From the NCBI GenBank assembly GCA_023430725.1, contig JAEYZD010000110.1:1-5911 (forward strand): a stretch of DNA of 5,911 nucleotides. Direction: 5' to 3'. Both the position numbers and the translations under genes were made by a program. The DNA comes from Bacteroidota bacterium (lineage in GTDB: Bacteria > Bacteroidota > Bacteroidia > Bacteroidales > VadinHA17). The notes beneath the pieces are model-generated. The model was not told the DNA's origin, ran no database searches, and worked only from the letters and a program-made list of their open reading frames with translations. Shown here one piece after another: positions 1 to 5,594 of the stretch (position 1 is its first letter; every line of letters starts with the position of its first letter).

Positions 1-272
1 TCCCTGAGCTGGGCGAAGATGTCAAACAGGAACTTTGCCGAGCTTGAGTTGAAATATTCAAGGTCAAGCTTAAGCAGCAGCGGGGTTTTGTCGGTATAAG
101 TGTGTCCCCTTCTTACTTCGCCGGCAAATTCTTCCATCCACTCTATCACGGGGTAATAGAGTCCCCTCACATCTTCAGGTGCCGACTTGCCGGAGATGAC
201 GAACCTGTTCTCATCAGGCGCCAGTATAATCTCAGGCGTGAGCTCAGTGGCTTTATGTTTGAAACTTTTCAT
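1..272 (-). CDS. SiaC-family (DUF1987) regulatory phosphoprotein, N-terminal part, truncated by window edge
   Basis: Reading the minus strand from the ATG at 272-270 gives 90 complete codons without a stop before the window ends, so the C-terminus is missing. The family's usual hallmarks are present in order: LTPEI (residues 11-15), a short strand ending FVISGKSAPED (24-34), a YYPVIEWMEEF helix (39-49), and LEYFNSSSAKFLFDI (71-85). In Pseudomonas aeruginosa, SiaC is a small cytosolic protein switched by phosphorylation of one threonine by the kinase SiaB and reversed by the phosphatase SiaA, linking a signalling pathway to a diguanylate cyclase. That role is known for Pseudomonas and only inferred by family here. 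The residue that aligns with the phosphorylated Thr of the usual NTSS motif is Ser76 in this copy. The start follows a 61-bp gap after rnhA. A GGGGAG lies only 1 nt before the ATG, too close for a normal ribosome site. No SiaA or SiaB partner is visible, since the downstream side is outside the window. Confidence 0.85.
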   Translation of the reverse strand, partial: MKSFKHKATELTPEIILAPDENRFVISGKSAPEDVRGLYYPVIEWMEEFAGEVRRGHTYTDKTPLLLKLDLEYFNSSSAKFLFDIFAQLR

Positions 273-288
273 TCTCCCCAATTTGTGC

Positions 289-318
289 GAAAATTACATT
301 TTTTTCTTAGAAGTTGAA
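289..318 (-). promoter_or_regulatory. possible weak promoter for the SiaC-family gene
   Basis: On the minus strand TTC, a 19-nt spacer and TAATTTTC precede the SiaC-family ATG by 16 nt. The spacing is that of the Bacteroidota promoter (TTG-N19-TAnnTTTG), but the final G of each element is C here. The AT-rich 61-bp gap could equally be an intra-operon spacer transcribed from the marC promoter. Treat as tentative. Confidence 0.25.
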
Positions 319-333
319 AATGGTTTTCTAATG

Positions 334-813
334 TCAGATCAGCTCCTCTTCCTCATTGTTTGCCTTATAGCCTTCATCCTCCTTCAGACCGGGCCCTTTT
401 GAGGCTGCAACTGCGAGGAGGTCACACCGTTCATTCTCAGGGTTATTGTTGTGTCCCTTGACCCATATCAGTGTCACCCGGTGCTTCCGGTACACATCCA
501 GAAAACGGAGCCAGAGATCCTGGTTTTTCTTTTTTGCAAAACGTTTTTGTTCCCAGGTGAAGAGCCATCCCTTGTTGACTGCATTGACGATGTATTGCGA
601 ATCGGTATAGAGTTTCACAGTCAGGCCGTCATACTTCAGGGCTTCGAGGCCCTTGATTGCTGCAAGAAGTTCCATCCGGTTGTTTGTGGTGAGCAGGAAC
701 CCTTCAGAGAGCTCTCTGCGATGCCGGCCGGATAGCATTACAACACCGTACCCTCCGGGGCCCGGGTTACCGCTGCAGGCGCCGTCAGTATAGATGATTA
801 CTTCCTGATTCAT
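334..813 (-). CDS. rnhA: ribonuclease HI
   Basis: This 159-residue cytosolic enzyme cuts the RNA strand of RNA/DNA hybrids (R-loops, Okazaki primers) using two metal ions. All the catalytic residues of the type 1 RNase H fold can be seen: Asp10 in YTDGACSGNPGPGG, Glu48 in NNRMEL, Asp71 in YTDSQYI, His121 in the flexible KGHNNNPEN loop, and Asp131 in NERCDLLA. The lysine/tryptophan-rich stretch at 81-101 matches the basic protrusion ('handle') that grips the hybrid in the E. coli-type enzyme. Length is close to the E. coli protein (155 aa), and there is no N-terminal hybrid-binding domain as found in some other bacterial versions. The last 16 or so residues are a highly acidic, probably disordered tail. 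The ATG overlaps the stop of the MarC-family gene by 4 nt (ATGA, 810-813) and has no Shine-Dalgarno, so translation is probably coupled to the upstream gene. Confidence 0.97.
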   Translation of the reverse strand: MNQEVIIYTDGACSGNPGPGGYGVVMLSGRHRRELSEGFLLTTNNRMELLAAIKGLEALKYDGLTVKLYTDSQYIVNAVNKGWLFTWEQKRFAKKKNQDLWLRFLDVYRKHRVTLIWVKGHNNNPENERCDLLAVAASKGPGLKEDEGYKANNEEEELI

Positions 814-1388
814 TCAGGCAGAGTGATACCGGTATTGTTAAGGAAGAGCCTGATGGCTATTGCAATCAGTATGATGCCGAAGAACTTTTTCAGAATATGC
901 AGTCCTGTAGGCCCGAGGAGTCGTTCAATCCTGGTTGTAAGCCTCAGCACCACGAAGACAATTACCATGTTAAGCAAAAGCGCAATGAGTATGTTTATCG
1001 TGGCGTATTCCGCTCTCAGTGAAAGGATTGTCGTGATAGATCCTGCGCCCGCGATAAGGGGAAAGGCTATTGGTACTATTGTGCCTCCACCGGGGGAGTC
1101 ATGCTTGAAGAATTCTGCTCCAAGTACCATCTCCATGCCGATCAGAAAGATTATGAATGCACCGGCTATTGCGAAGGAGCCCACGTCAATGCTGAAGATG
1201 CTGAGGAGCTTCGCCCCGAAGATAAGGAAGGCGAGGAAAATTGCCAGGGAGACCAGTGTTGCCCTCCACGGGTGAATATTACCGCTCTTTGCCTTGATAT
1301 CCAATATGATCGGGATCGATCCGGGCATATCGATTATGGCGAAGAGCACCATGAAGCACGCTACTATATCAATTAAACTGAGCTGCAT
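810..1388 (-). CDS. MarC-family (UPF0056) integral membrane protein
   Basis: A 192-residue, strongly hydrophobic protein with about six predicted membrane segments, near residues 4-30, 42-64, 69-91, 104-124, 131-149 and 166-184. Family signatures are visible: the first-helix IDMPGSIPI (19-27), GAFIIFLIGMEMVLG (76-90), the central IVPIAFPLIAGAGS (104-117), and the late RIERLLGPTG (153-162) followed by LKKFFGIILIAIAI (166-179). It acts in the inner membrane, but its biochemical role is not established; the original link of E. coli marC to multiple antibiotic resistance was not upheld, so no drug-resistance role should be assumed. The length agrees with the family. It is the first gene of an operon with rnhA, whose ATG overlaps this stop codon. 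A good Bacteroidota promoter ends 13 nt before the ATG, giving a very short leader. The ATG at 1388 is the first methionine after this promoter and fits the usual N-terminus. Confidence 0.93.
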   Translation of the reverse strand: MQLSLIDIVACFMVLFAIIDMPGSIPIILDIKAKSGNIHPWRATLVSLAIFLAFLIFGAKLLSIFSIDVGSFAIAGAFIIFLIGMEMVLGAEFFKHDSPGGGTIVPIAFPLIAGAGSITTILSLRAEYATINILIALLLNMVIVFVVLRLTTRIERLLGPTGLHILKKFFGIILIAIAIRLFLNNTGITLPE

Positions 1389-1401
1389 ACGTAAATTTCT
1401 G

Positions 1402-1431
1402 CAAAAGTAATGCTTTCAAGGCAATAGGCAA
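1402..1431 (-). promoter_or_regulatory. Bacteroidota-type promoter for the marC-rnhA operon
   Basis: Read on the minus strand: TTG (1431-1429), exactly 19 nt, then TACTTTTG (1409-1402). This is a full match to the Bacteroidota primary sigma consensus TTG-N19-TAnnTTTG. The -7 element ends 13 nt before the ATG at 1388, so the transcript would start about 5-8 nt upstream of the ATG and have almost no leader, in keeping with the absence of a Shine-Dalgarno. The TTG lies within a GGCAATA tandem that belongs to the adjoining repeat. Confidence 0.65.
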
Positions 1432-1550
1432 TAGCTCAGTCAGCAGTACTCAGTCCACAGTCGGCAGAATAAAAACAATCAGCAGCCTGCAGTCCACAGT
1501 CGGCAGTAACTAAATTACTGATTGACTGCTGACTGGAGACTGCTGCCAGG
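1420..1550. repeat. degenerate intergenic repeat cluster (CAGTC / GGCAG / GGCAATA words)
   Basis: Most of the 163-bp gap between the S46 gene and marC is repetitive. A 31-bp unit at 1437-1467 recurs at 1476-1506 with 26 of 31 positions identical, including an exact 17-bp core CAGTCCACAGTCGGCAG (1451-1467 and 1490-1506; period 39 bp). GGCAATA occurs twice in tandem at 1420-1433. The right part carries the same words in opposite orientation: ACTGCTGACTG (1525-1535) is an exact inverse of CAGTCAGCAGT (1437-1447), and CTGATTG (1518-1524) is the inverse of CAATCAG (1476-1482). A local hairpin CAGTAA-ctaaa-TTACTG sits at 1504-1520. There is no open reading frame of note. I recall similar CAGTC/GGCAG-rich intergenic sequence from other Bacteroidota drafts, but this cannot be verified here. 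A CRISPR array is excluded by repeat divergence and copy number. Confidence 0.75.
1471..1524 (-). terminator. possible transcription terminator after the S46 peptidase gene
   Basis: In the minus-strand transcript a 7-bp perfect stem, CAAUCAG (from 1524-1518) with CUGAUUG (1482-1476), is followed at once by five U residues (1475-1471). The 35-nt loop is long and includes most of a competing small hairpin (1504-1520), so this is not a textbook intrinsic terminator. Its position 28 bp past the S46 stop codon and before the marC promoter is right for one. Confidence 0.35.
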
Positions 1551-1551
1551 T

Positions 1552-3702
1552 CTACTGCCTGATATCCATCTCATTGAGCAGATATCCTGCCCCTGAGTAG
1601 ATGTCAATCACCCACAGTACGTAGCGGATGTCAACATTTATACACCTCTGGAGGTCCGGCTCAAACGCGATGTTACCGGTCATTGCTTCCCAGTTGCCGT
1701 CAAATGCCAGGCCGATAAGCTCGCCGTTGCCGTTGATGACAGGGCTGCCTGAGTTGCCTCCGGTGATGTCATTGTCTGTGATGAAACAGACGGGAAGGTG
1801 ACCTTCCGGAGCTGCATAGCGGCCGTATTCCTTCTTGTTGTTAAGGTCAATCAGTCGCTGCGGCAGATCGAATTCATAATCGCCCGGCTTGTACTTCTGC
1901 ACCACACCGTCGAGGGTTGTGTACCAGTTGAAATGAACTGCATCATACGGATAGTAATCGAGCACCTTACCGTAGGTGAGCCTCATTGTGGAGTTGGCAT
2001 CGGGATACTGCGTTTTGTCAGGCTGGTATTCCATCACACCGGCGAGGTAGAGACGCTGCCCCTTTGAAAGATCGGCATTGAAGCCCTGAATATCCTTCTG
2101 GAGCTGTGTTCCCACTTCATTGACCGATTTGGCAACAATATATGCGGGATCCTTCTGCAGAACCTTGATGTTCGGTGCATCGAGGAAGGCACTGAGCTTT
2201 TCCTGTGAGCTGAAGATCGACTTCGCGAACATGTTGTCAACGAATGCGTCGACATTGCCCTTGAATTTTGTATCGATCAGCTTGTAGAACGAAGGCCAGT
2301 ATTTTGCATCGATGGCCTCTCTGTACAGCTTTATCATAGCCTTTGTTGCTGCCTTGTCAGTGGGAGCATTGTACTCTTCGTAGAAACCTGCAAGGCCTCT
2401 CTTCATCCTGCTGATCAGACCGTCAATTCTCTCCTGGTCCTTGCCGGCGAGTGCTTCCTCGAGCATCGTCATCTGGCTGGTGAAGCTGATCAGTTCGGTC
2501 GAGCCCCTGAATACCTCGGATACATACTGCAGGGCGTTGTATTTTTCAGCCCTTCCCTTTACGGCATTCTCAATCAGCGGCAGTGCGTTGCCGTATTTTG
2601 CCTGGCGTGCCGGGTCAGCGTTGACCCATTTCATGAAATCTGCCTCAAAGGCGGCTTTCTTGGCTGCCGTGCGGAGACGTGTCAGCCCTTCGTTCTGACC
2701 GATGGAGAACTTCCAGTAGTTGGATGAGCCTGCATACTTGGATGCATACTGGATATTGACCTTCGGGTCGGCCATCATGTCCTTCATCCAGATCTCCTGG
2801 CGCTCGCCACGGATCTTGATCCTGTTGGCGTTGGTGATCTTCATCGCCTCGTCAACCTCGTATGATGTCATGTACCTGGTTGTGCCGCCGGGGTAACCCA
2901 TCACCATTGCGAAGTCATTCTTCTGCAGGTTCTTGATTGACACGGGCAGATAGTGCTTCGGCTTGAGAGGTACATTGTCCTTTGAATACTGTGCCGGCTT
3001 GCCGTCAGGGCTCATGTATACCCTGAAGACGCTGAAGTCGCCTGTATGGCGTGGCCATACCCAGTTGTCAGTGTCATGACCGTATTTACCTATTGAGTTG
3101 GGGGGTGTGCCAACGAGTCTCACGTCTGAATAGACTTCATACACGAGGAGGTAATACTGGTTACCGCTGTAGTATGAGGCAACGCGGGCATTGTAGTGGG
3201 TTCCCTTTGTTGCCTCTGTGGTAATGGCTGAGCTCTCGGCCATGATAGCCTCACGGCGTGCGGCCTCGGTCATGTCTGCGGTGGTTTTGCCGAGTACCCT
3301 TGAGGTGACATCCTCGATGCGCACGAGGAAGGTTACGCTGAGTCCCGGGTTGGGAAGTTCCTCTTCCTTGGACATGGCCCAGAAGCCGTTGTTGAGATAG
3401 TCATGCTCAACGGTGCTGTGGTTCTGGATCTGGCCGTAACCGCAGTGGTGGTTGGTGAGCAGGAGGCCCTGCGGAGAGACGATCTCGGCTGTGCAGCCGC
3501 CTCCGAAGATGACGATGGCGTCTTTCAGGCTTGCCTGGTTAATGCTGTAGATGTCTTCTGCTGTCAGCTTGAGTCCCATCTCGGTCATTGTGCCGATGTT
3601 GAGCTTTTCAATCAGAGGCAGAAGCCACATCCCTTCATCAGCCCTCGCCTGCGAGGCTGCGAAGGTGACAAGGATAACAAGAATTGCTAAAAATTTTCTC
3701 AT
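1552..3702 (-). CDS. S46-family dipeptidyl-peptidase, DPP7-like, periplasmic
   Basis: A 716-residue serine exopeptidase that removes dipeptides from the N-terminus of oligopeptides, feeding peptide catabolism in Bacteroidota. A clear signal peptide (basic MRK, hydrophobic core, ARA at 19-21) predicts cleavage before Asp22 and a periplasmic location; no type IX sorting domain is seen at the C-terminus. The split chymotrypsin-like domain shows TNHHCGYG (catalytic His, the HH at 85-86), PRHTGDF (Asp222) and GGNSGSP (Ser651). Asn213-Trp214 and Asn328 match the residues that hold the free amino terminus in structurally studied S46 enzymes, at identical spacing from the Asp. Residue 669, 18 after the Ser, is Gly in FDGNW, whereas acidic-specific DPP11 enzymes have Arg here; I infer a DPP7-like preference for hydrophobic P1. 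The middle (about 280-600) is the helical domain. The gene is monocistronic by its own promoter, and the ATG is fixed by the signal peptide. Whether it is DPP7 itself or a paralogue is not settled. Confidence 0.96.
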   Translation of the reverse strand: MRKFLAILVILVTFAASQARADEGMWLLPLIEKLNIGTMTEMGLKLTAEDIYSINQASLKDAIVIFGGGCTAEIVSPQGLLLTNHHCGYGQIQNHSTVEHDYLNNGFWAMSKEEELPNPGLSVTFLVRIEDVTSRVLGKTTADMTEAARREAIMAESSAITTEATKGTHYNARVASYYSGNQYYLLVYEVYSDVRLVGTPPNSIGKYGHDTDNWVWPRHTGDFSVFRVYMSPDGKPAQYSKDNVPLKPKHYLPVSIKNLQKNDFAMVMGYPGGTTRYMTSYEVDEAMKITNANRIKIRGERQEIWMKDMMADPKVNIQYASKYAGSSNYWKFSIGQNEGLTRLRTAAKKAAFEADFMKWVNADPARQAKYGNALPLIENAVKGRAEKYNALQYVSEVFRGSTELISFTSQMTMLEEALAGKDQERIDGLISRMKRGLAGFYEEYNAPTDKAATKAMIKLYREAIDAKYWPSFYKLIDTKFKGNVDAFVDNMFAKSIFSSQEKLSAFLDAPNIKVLQKDPAYIVAKSVNEVGTQLQKDIQGFNADLSKGQRLYLAGVMEYQPDKTQYPDANSTMRLTYGKVLDYYPYDAVHFNWYTTLDGVVQKYKPGDYEFDLPQRLIDLNNKKEYGRYAAPEGHLPVCFITDNDITGGNSGSPVINGNGELIGLAFDGNWEAMTGNIAFEPDLQRCINVDIRYVLWVIDIYSGAGYLLNEMDIRQ

Positions 3703-3733
3703 GTTTATTATGTTGTTAATTTTTGCGAAGAGC

Positions 3734-3760
3734 CAAAGATATCAAAATCCGTTTGTGCAA
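3734..3760 (-). promoter_or_regulatory. Bacteroidota-type promoter for the S46 peptidase gene
   Basis: On the minus strand TATCTTTG (3741-3734) matches the TAnnTTTG -7 element exactly, 31 nt before the ATG. The best upstream element, TTG (3760-3758, within TTTTTG), is 16 nt away, shorter than the usual 19. The predicted leader is about 25 nt, A-rich and without a Shine-Dalgarno, as is normal for the phylum. Confidence 0.55.
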
Positions 3761-3771
3761 AAACTGATTTT
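3744..3771. repeat. 28-bp imperfect palindrome overlapping the S46 promoter
   Basis: On the plus strand AAAATC-c-GTTT (3744-3754), a 6-nt centre, then AAAC-t-GATTTT (3761-3771). The arms pair at 10 of 11 positions, with the single mismatch at the symmetrical position. It lies 7 nt after the rnhB stop codon and covers the upstream element and spacer of the S46 promoter. It could be a regulator's operator or a weak terminator for the glycosyltransferase-rnhB transcript, or arise by chance in AT-rich sequence. Confidence 0.4.
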
Positions 3772-3777
3772 AACATT

Positions 3778-4380
3778 TTATAAGAAAGGGAGTTCTCCCT
3801 GCCGTTCGATGAGGTTGAAGGAGAGGCGGTGCCAGGGGCTGGGGCCGAATTCCGCCAGCGCCCTGCGGTGTTCTGCGGTGGGGTAGCCCTTGTTGTGACG
3901 CCATCCGTAACAGGGATAGAGTGCGTCAAGTTCCTCCATCCGGCAGTCACGTTCCGTTTTTGCCAGTACTGATGCTGCCGCGATGGAGAGGTAGGTGGCA
4001 TCACCTTTCACTATTGTATGGTGGGGGATGTCTCCGTAGGTATAGAACCGGTTGCCGTCGATGAGCAGCAGCAGGGGGGCGACTTTCAGTCCGGCGATGG
4101 CGCGGTGCATTGCTGTGATTGAGGCGCGGAGGATGTTCATTGAGTCTATCTCCGAGTGTGAGCACGAGGCTATACTCCACGCAGTTGCGGCGGAGATGAT
4201 CTCCGCGCGCAGCCGTTCGCGCTGCCGGGCGGTAAGTTGTTTGGAGTCGTTGAGCTCCCGGTTGCGGTATTTTTTTGGGAGGATGACTGCTGCAGCATAG
4301 ACGGGTCCTGCCAGGCAGCCGCGGCCGGCCTCGTCGCAGCCGGCCTCACGTATGCCGTCTTTGAAGAACGGTTTAAGCAT
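3778..4380 (-). CDS. rnhB: ribonuclease HII
   Basis: A 200-residue cytosolic endonuclease that nicks DNA 5' of single embedded ribonucleotides, starting ribonucleotide excision repair, and also cuts RNA/DNA hybrids. The four metal-binding acids of type 2 RNases H are present: Asp16 and Glu17 in GCDEAGRG, Asp108 in LIDGN, and Asp127 in KGDATYLSIAAASVLAK. The GRG turn (19-21) and the YPCYGWRHNKGYPT stretch with the conserved tyrosine that senses the 2'-OH junction are intact. The ending GPSPWHRLSFNL is typical of the family. I chose the ATG at 4380 rather than the in-frame ATG at 4443: it gives the normal length, starts just before the fold, overlaps the glycosyltransferase stop by one base (TGATG) and has GGAGG 9 nt upstream. 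The extra 21 residues of the longer form lie inside the upstream gene and resemble no part of the family. It is probably cotranscribed with that gene. Confidence 0.96.
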   Translation of the reverse strand: MLKPFFKDGIREAGCDEAGRGCLAGPVYAAAVILPKKYRNRELNDSKQLTARQRERLRAEIISAATAWSIASCSHSEIDSMNILRASITAMHRAIAGLKVAPLLLLIDGNRFYTYGDIPHHTIVKGDATYLSIAAASVLAKTERDCRMEELDALYPCYGWRHNKGYPTAEHRRALAEFGPSPWHRLSFNLIERQGELPFL

Positions 4381-5513
4381 CAGGTGTTTCCTCCTGTGGC
4401 TTTGAGGACTGATTTCCACATCTCTTCCGCTGCCGTTTCCCATGTGTACCTGAGGGAGTTGGCATGGCCTTCGGTGGCCAGGCGGCGGCGCAGCGCGCCG
4501 TCGGTGACGAGGCGTGCCATAGCCTCCGCTATGGCACCTGCGTCAGCCGGGCTGACGCAGAGCGCCGCGCCGCCGCTGACCTCAGGGAGTGATGAGCTGT
4601 CGGACAGGATGCAGGGCGTCCCGCACCGCTGCGCCTCAATTACGGGTATGCCGAACCCCTCGAGCCACGGCACAAAGGTCAGCGCCTCCGCACCGCCGTA
4701 AAGCCTTCGCAGCACATCGCGCGTCACCGAGCCGGTGAAGAGGATATCCTTCCCGTATGGCGATGCCTCCAGGTGCCTGTCCATCTCCCGTGTCAGATAG
4801 AGCCTTCGCCCTGCGAGAAGAAGAACATGGTCACCCCCTCCGTTGCCCCTGAAGAGCTCAAAAGCCCTGATCACAGCCTCCACATTCTTGCGCGGCGAGA
4901 AGTTGCTCACAAACAGAAAGTAAGGCCTGCCGCCTGTGTACTGCCTGCGCGTCTCCTCAGCCTCGCCGGGAAGAGGAGGGGTGAAGATATCCGCAACACC
5001 GTTGGGAACCACATCGATCTTGTCCGGACTGATGCCGTATTTATCCGCAATGTCTGCTGCCGAAAAGTGCGAGACGGTTGCCACCCGTGCCCCCTTCTTC
5101 GCGAAGAGCGGGAATCGCCGGCGGTAGTAGCGGCACTCACTGGCGGGTATATCGCCGGGCCTGTGCTCATGATTGAGATCATGGATGACGGGTATGCAGG
5201 GCGCCTCCGTTCCCAGAGGCATCATCCCGTCAGGGGCAATGAACAGATCCGCCCTGATACGCTTCAGCACCGGGGGCAGCAGATATTCGTGCCACACATG
5301 CCAGAGCAGCGGATGAACTGTCCGGAGCGAAAGAGTAATATAATCAGCATTGCCGGCAATCACGGGCTGCTGATCATACATCCTGTCAGCTATGAGTACA
5401 AACTTATGCTCCGGGTGGTTACGGACCATCCCCCTGACAACCTCGTAGGTGAACCATCCGATGCCGTCACCGGGCACTGCCCTGAGGGTGCGCGCATTAA
5501 TTGCTATGATCAT
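4380..5513 (-). CDS. GT4-type glycosyltransferase (GT-B fold), probably for surface polysaccharide
   Basis: A 377-residue predicted cytosolic or membrane-associated transferase that would move a sugar from a nucleotide donor to a growing glycan. The N-terminal acceptor domain begins MIIAINAR and has the loop GDGIGWFTYE (15-24) common in Bacteroidota members, then VIHDL (109-113) and an ATVSHFS strand-turn. The C-terminal donor domain shows FVSNFSPRKN with Arg208-Lys209 and the GT4 E-x7-E motif, Glu285 to Glu293 in EGFGIPVIE, followed by GTPCILSDSSSLPEV. Donor and acceptor cannot be read from sequence. I start at 5513 because the family begins here and AGGAG lies 3 nt upstream; an in-frame ATG at 5567 would add 18 residues rich in Lys/Ile that fit no known part of the fold. 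It overlaps rnhB by one base and is divergent from a flippase gene, which supports a role in polysaccharide or lipopolysaccharide assembly. Confidence 0.93.
   Translation of the reverse strand: MIIAINARTLRAVPGDGIGWFTYEVVRGMVRNHPEHKFVLIADRMYDQQPVIAGNADYITLSLRTVHPLLWHVWHEYLLPPVLKRIRADLFIAPDGMMPLGTEAPCIPVIHDLNHEHRPGDIPASECRYYRRRFPLFAKKGARVATVSHFSAADIADKYGISPDKIDVVPNGVADIFTPPLPGEAEETRRQYTGGRPYFLFVSNFSPRKNVEAVIRAFELFRGNGGGDHVLLLAGRRLYLTREMDRHLEASPYGKDILFTGSVTRDVLRRLYGGAEALTFVPWLEGFGIPVIEAQRCGTPCILSDSSSLPEVSGGAALCVSPADAGAIAEAMARLVTDGALRRRLATEGHANSLRYTWETAAEEMWKSVLKATGGNT
4390..4394 (-). promoter_or_regulatory. rnhB: ribosome binding site deciding the rnhB start
   Basis: GGAGG on the minus strand lies 9 nt before the ATG at 4380, within the last codons of the glycosyltransferase gene. 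Clear Shine-Dalgarno sites are otherwise scarce in this window, so this one supports the short rnhB start and coupled translation. Confidence 0.55.
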
Positions 5514-5594
5514 CCGCTCCTGCCGCTTCTTGATTACAAATGTGGCAATTAATTTATAATTTGGCATTGATTCTCTAACTGAATACAGACTGAT
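5514..5594. promoter_or_regulatory. divergent intergenic region between glycosyltransferase and flippase genes
   Basis: An 81-bp AT-rich gap that must hold, or lie beside, promoters for both directions. I found no exact TAnnTTTG on either strand. The nearest on the plus strand is TATAATTTG (5555-5563), one base longer between TA and TTTG than the consensus; upstream of it a TTG occurs at 5530-5532. Promoter positions are therefore unassigned. If the glycosyltransferase really starts at 5567, the gap shrinks to 27 bp. Confidence 0.4.

Noticed and set aside
187..402. Small plus-strand frames at 102-317 and 187-402
   Set aside because: They run antisense to the SiaC-family gene and the end of rnhA, with no family resemblance and no clear promoter or ribosome site.
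823..1275. Plus-strand open frame (150 codons) opposite the MarC-family gene
   Set aside because: Antisense to a convincing six-helix membrane protein; its Ser/Lys/Ile-rich sequence is the mirror of hydrophobic codons and resembles no family.
1437..1506. CRISPR array
   Set aside because: Only two 31-bp units with five mismatches, separated by 8 bp, with no leader or cas genes; the words also occur inverted nearby.
1389..1551. Insertion sequence or MITE with terminal inverted repeats
   Set aside because: The 11-bp inverted match (1437-1447 with 1525-1535) is internal to a repetitive tract, no target-site duplication was found, and there is no transposase. A decayed element remains possible but is unsupported.
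4381..4443. Extended rnhB start at 4443 (221 residues)
   Set aside because: The extra residues lie inside the glycosyltransferase gene and do not look like RNase HII; the ATG at 4380 has GGAGG 9 nt upstream and gives the normal length.
4773..5552. Long plus-strand open frame (259 codons) opposite the glycosyltransferase
   Set aside because: It runs antisense to a gene with clear family motifs, has no recognisable domain and has an irregular Cys/His/Arg/Pro-rich composition. It is a shadow of a GC-rich coding region.
5514..5567. Extended glycosyltransferase start at 5567 (395 residues)
   Set aside because: The 18 added residues precede the standard MIIAIN first strand of the fold and fall in AT-rich promoter-like DNA. 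It cannot be fully excluded, but the start at 5513 is the better choice.
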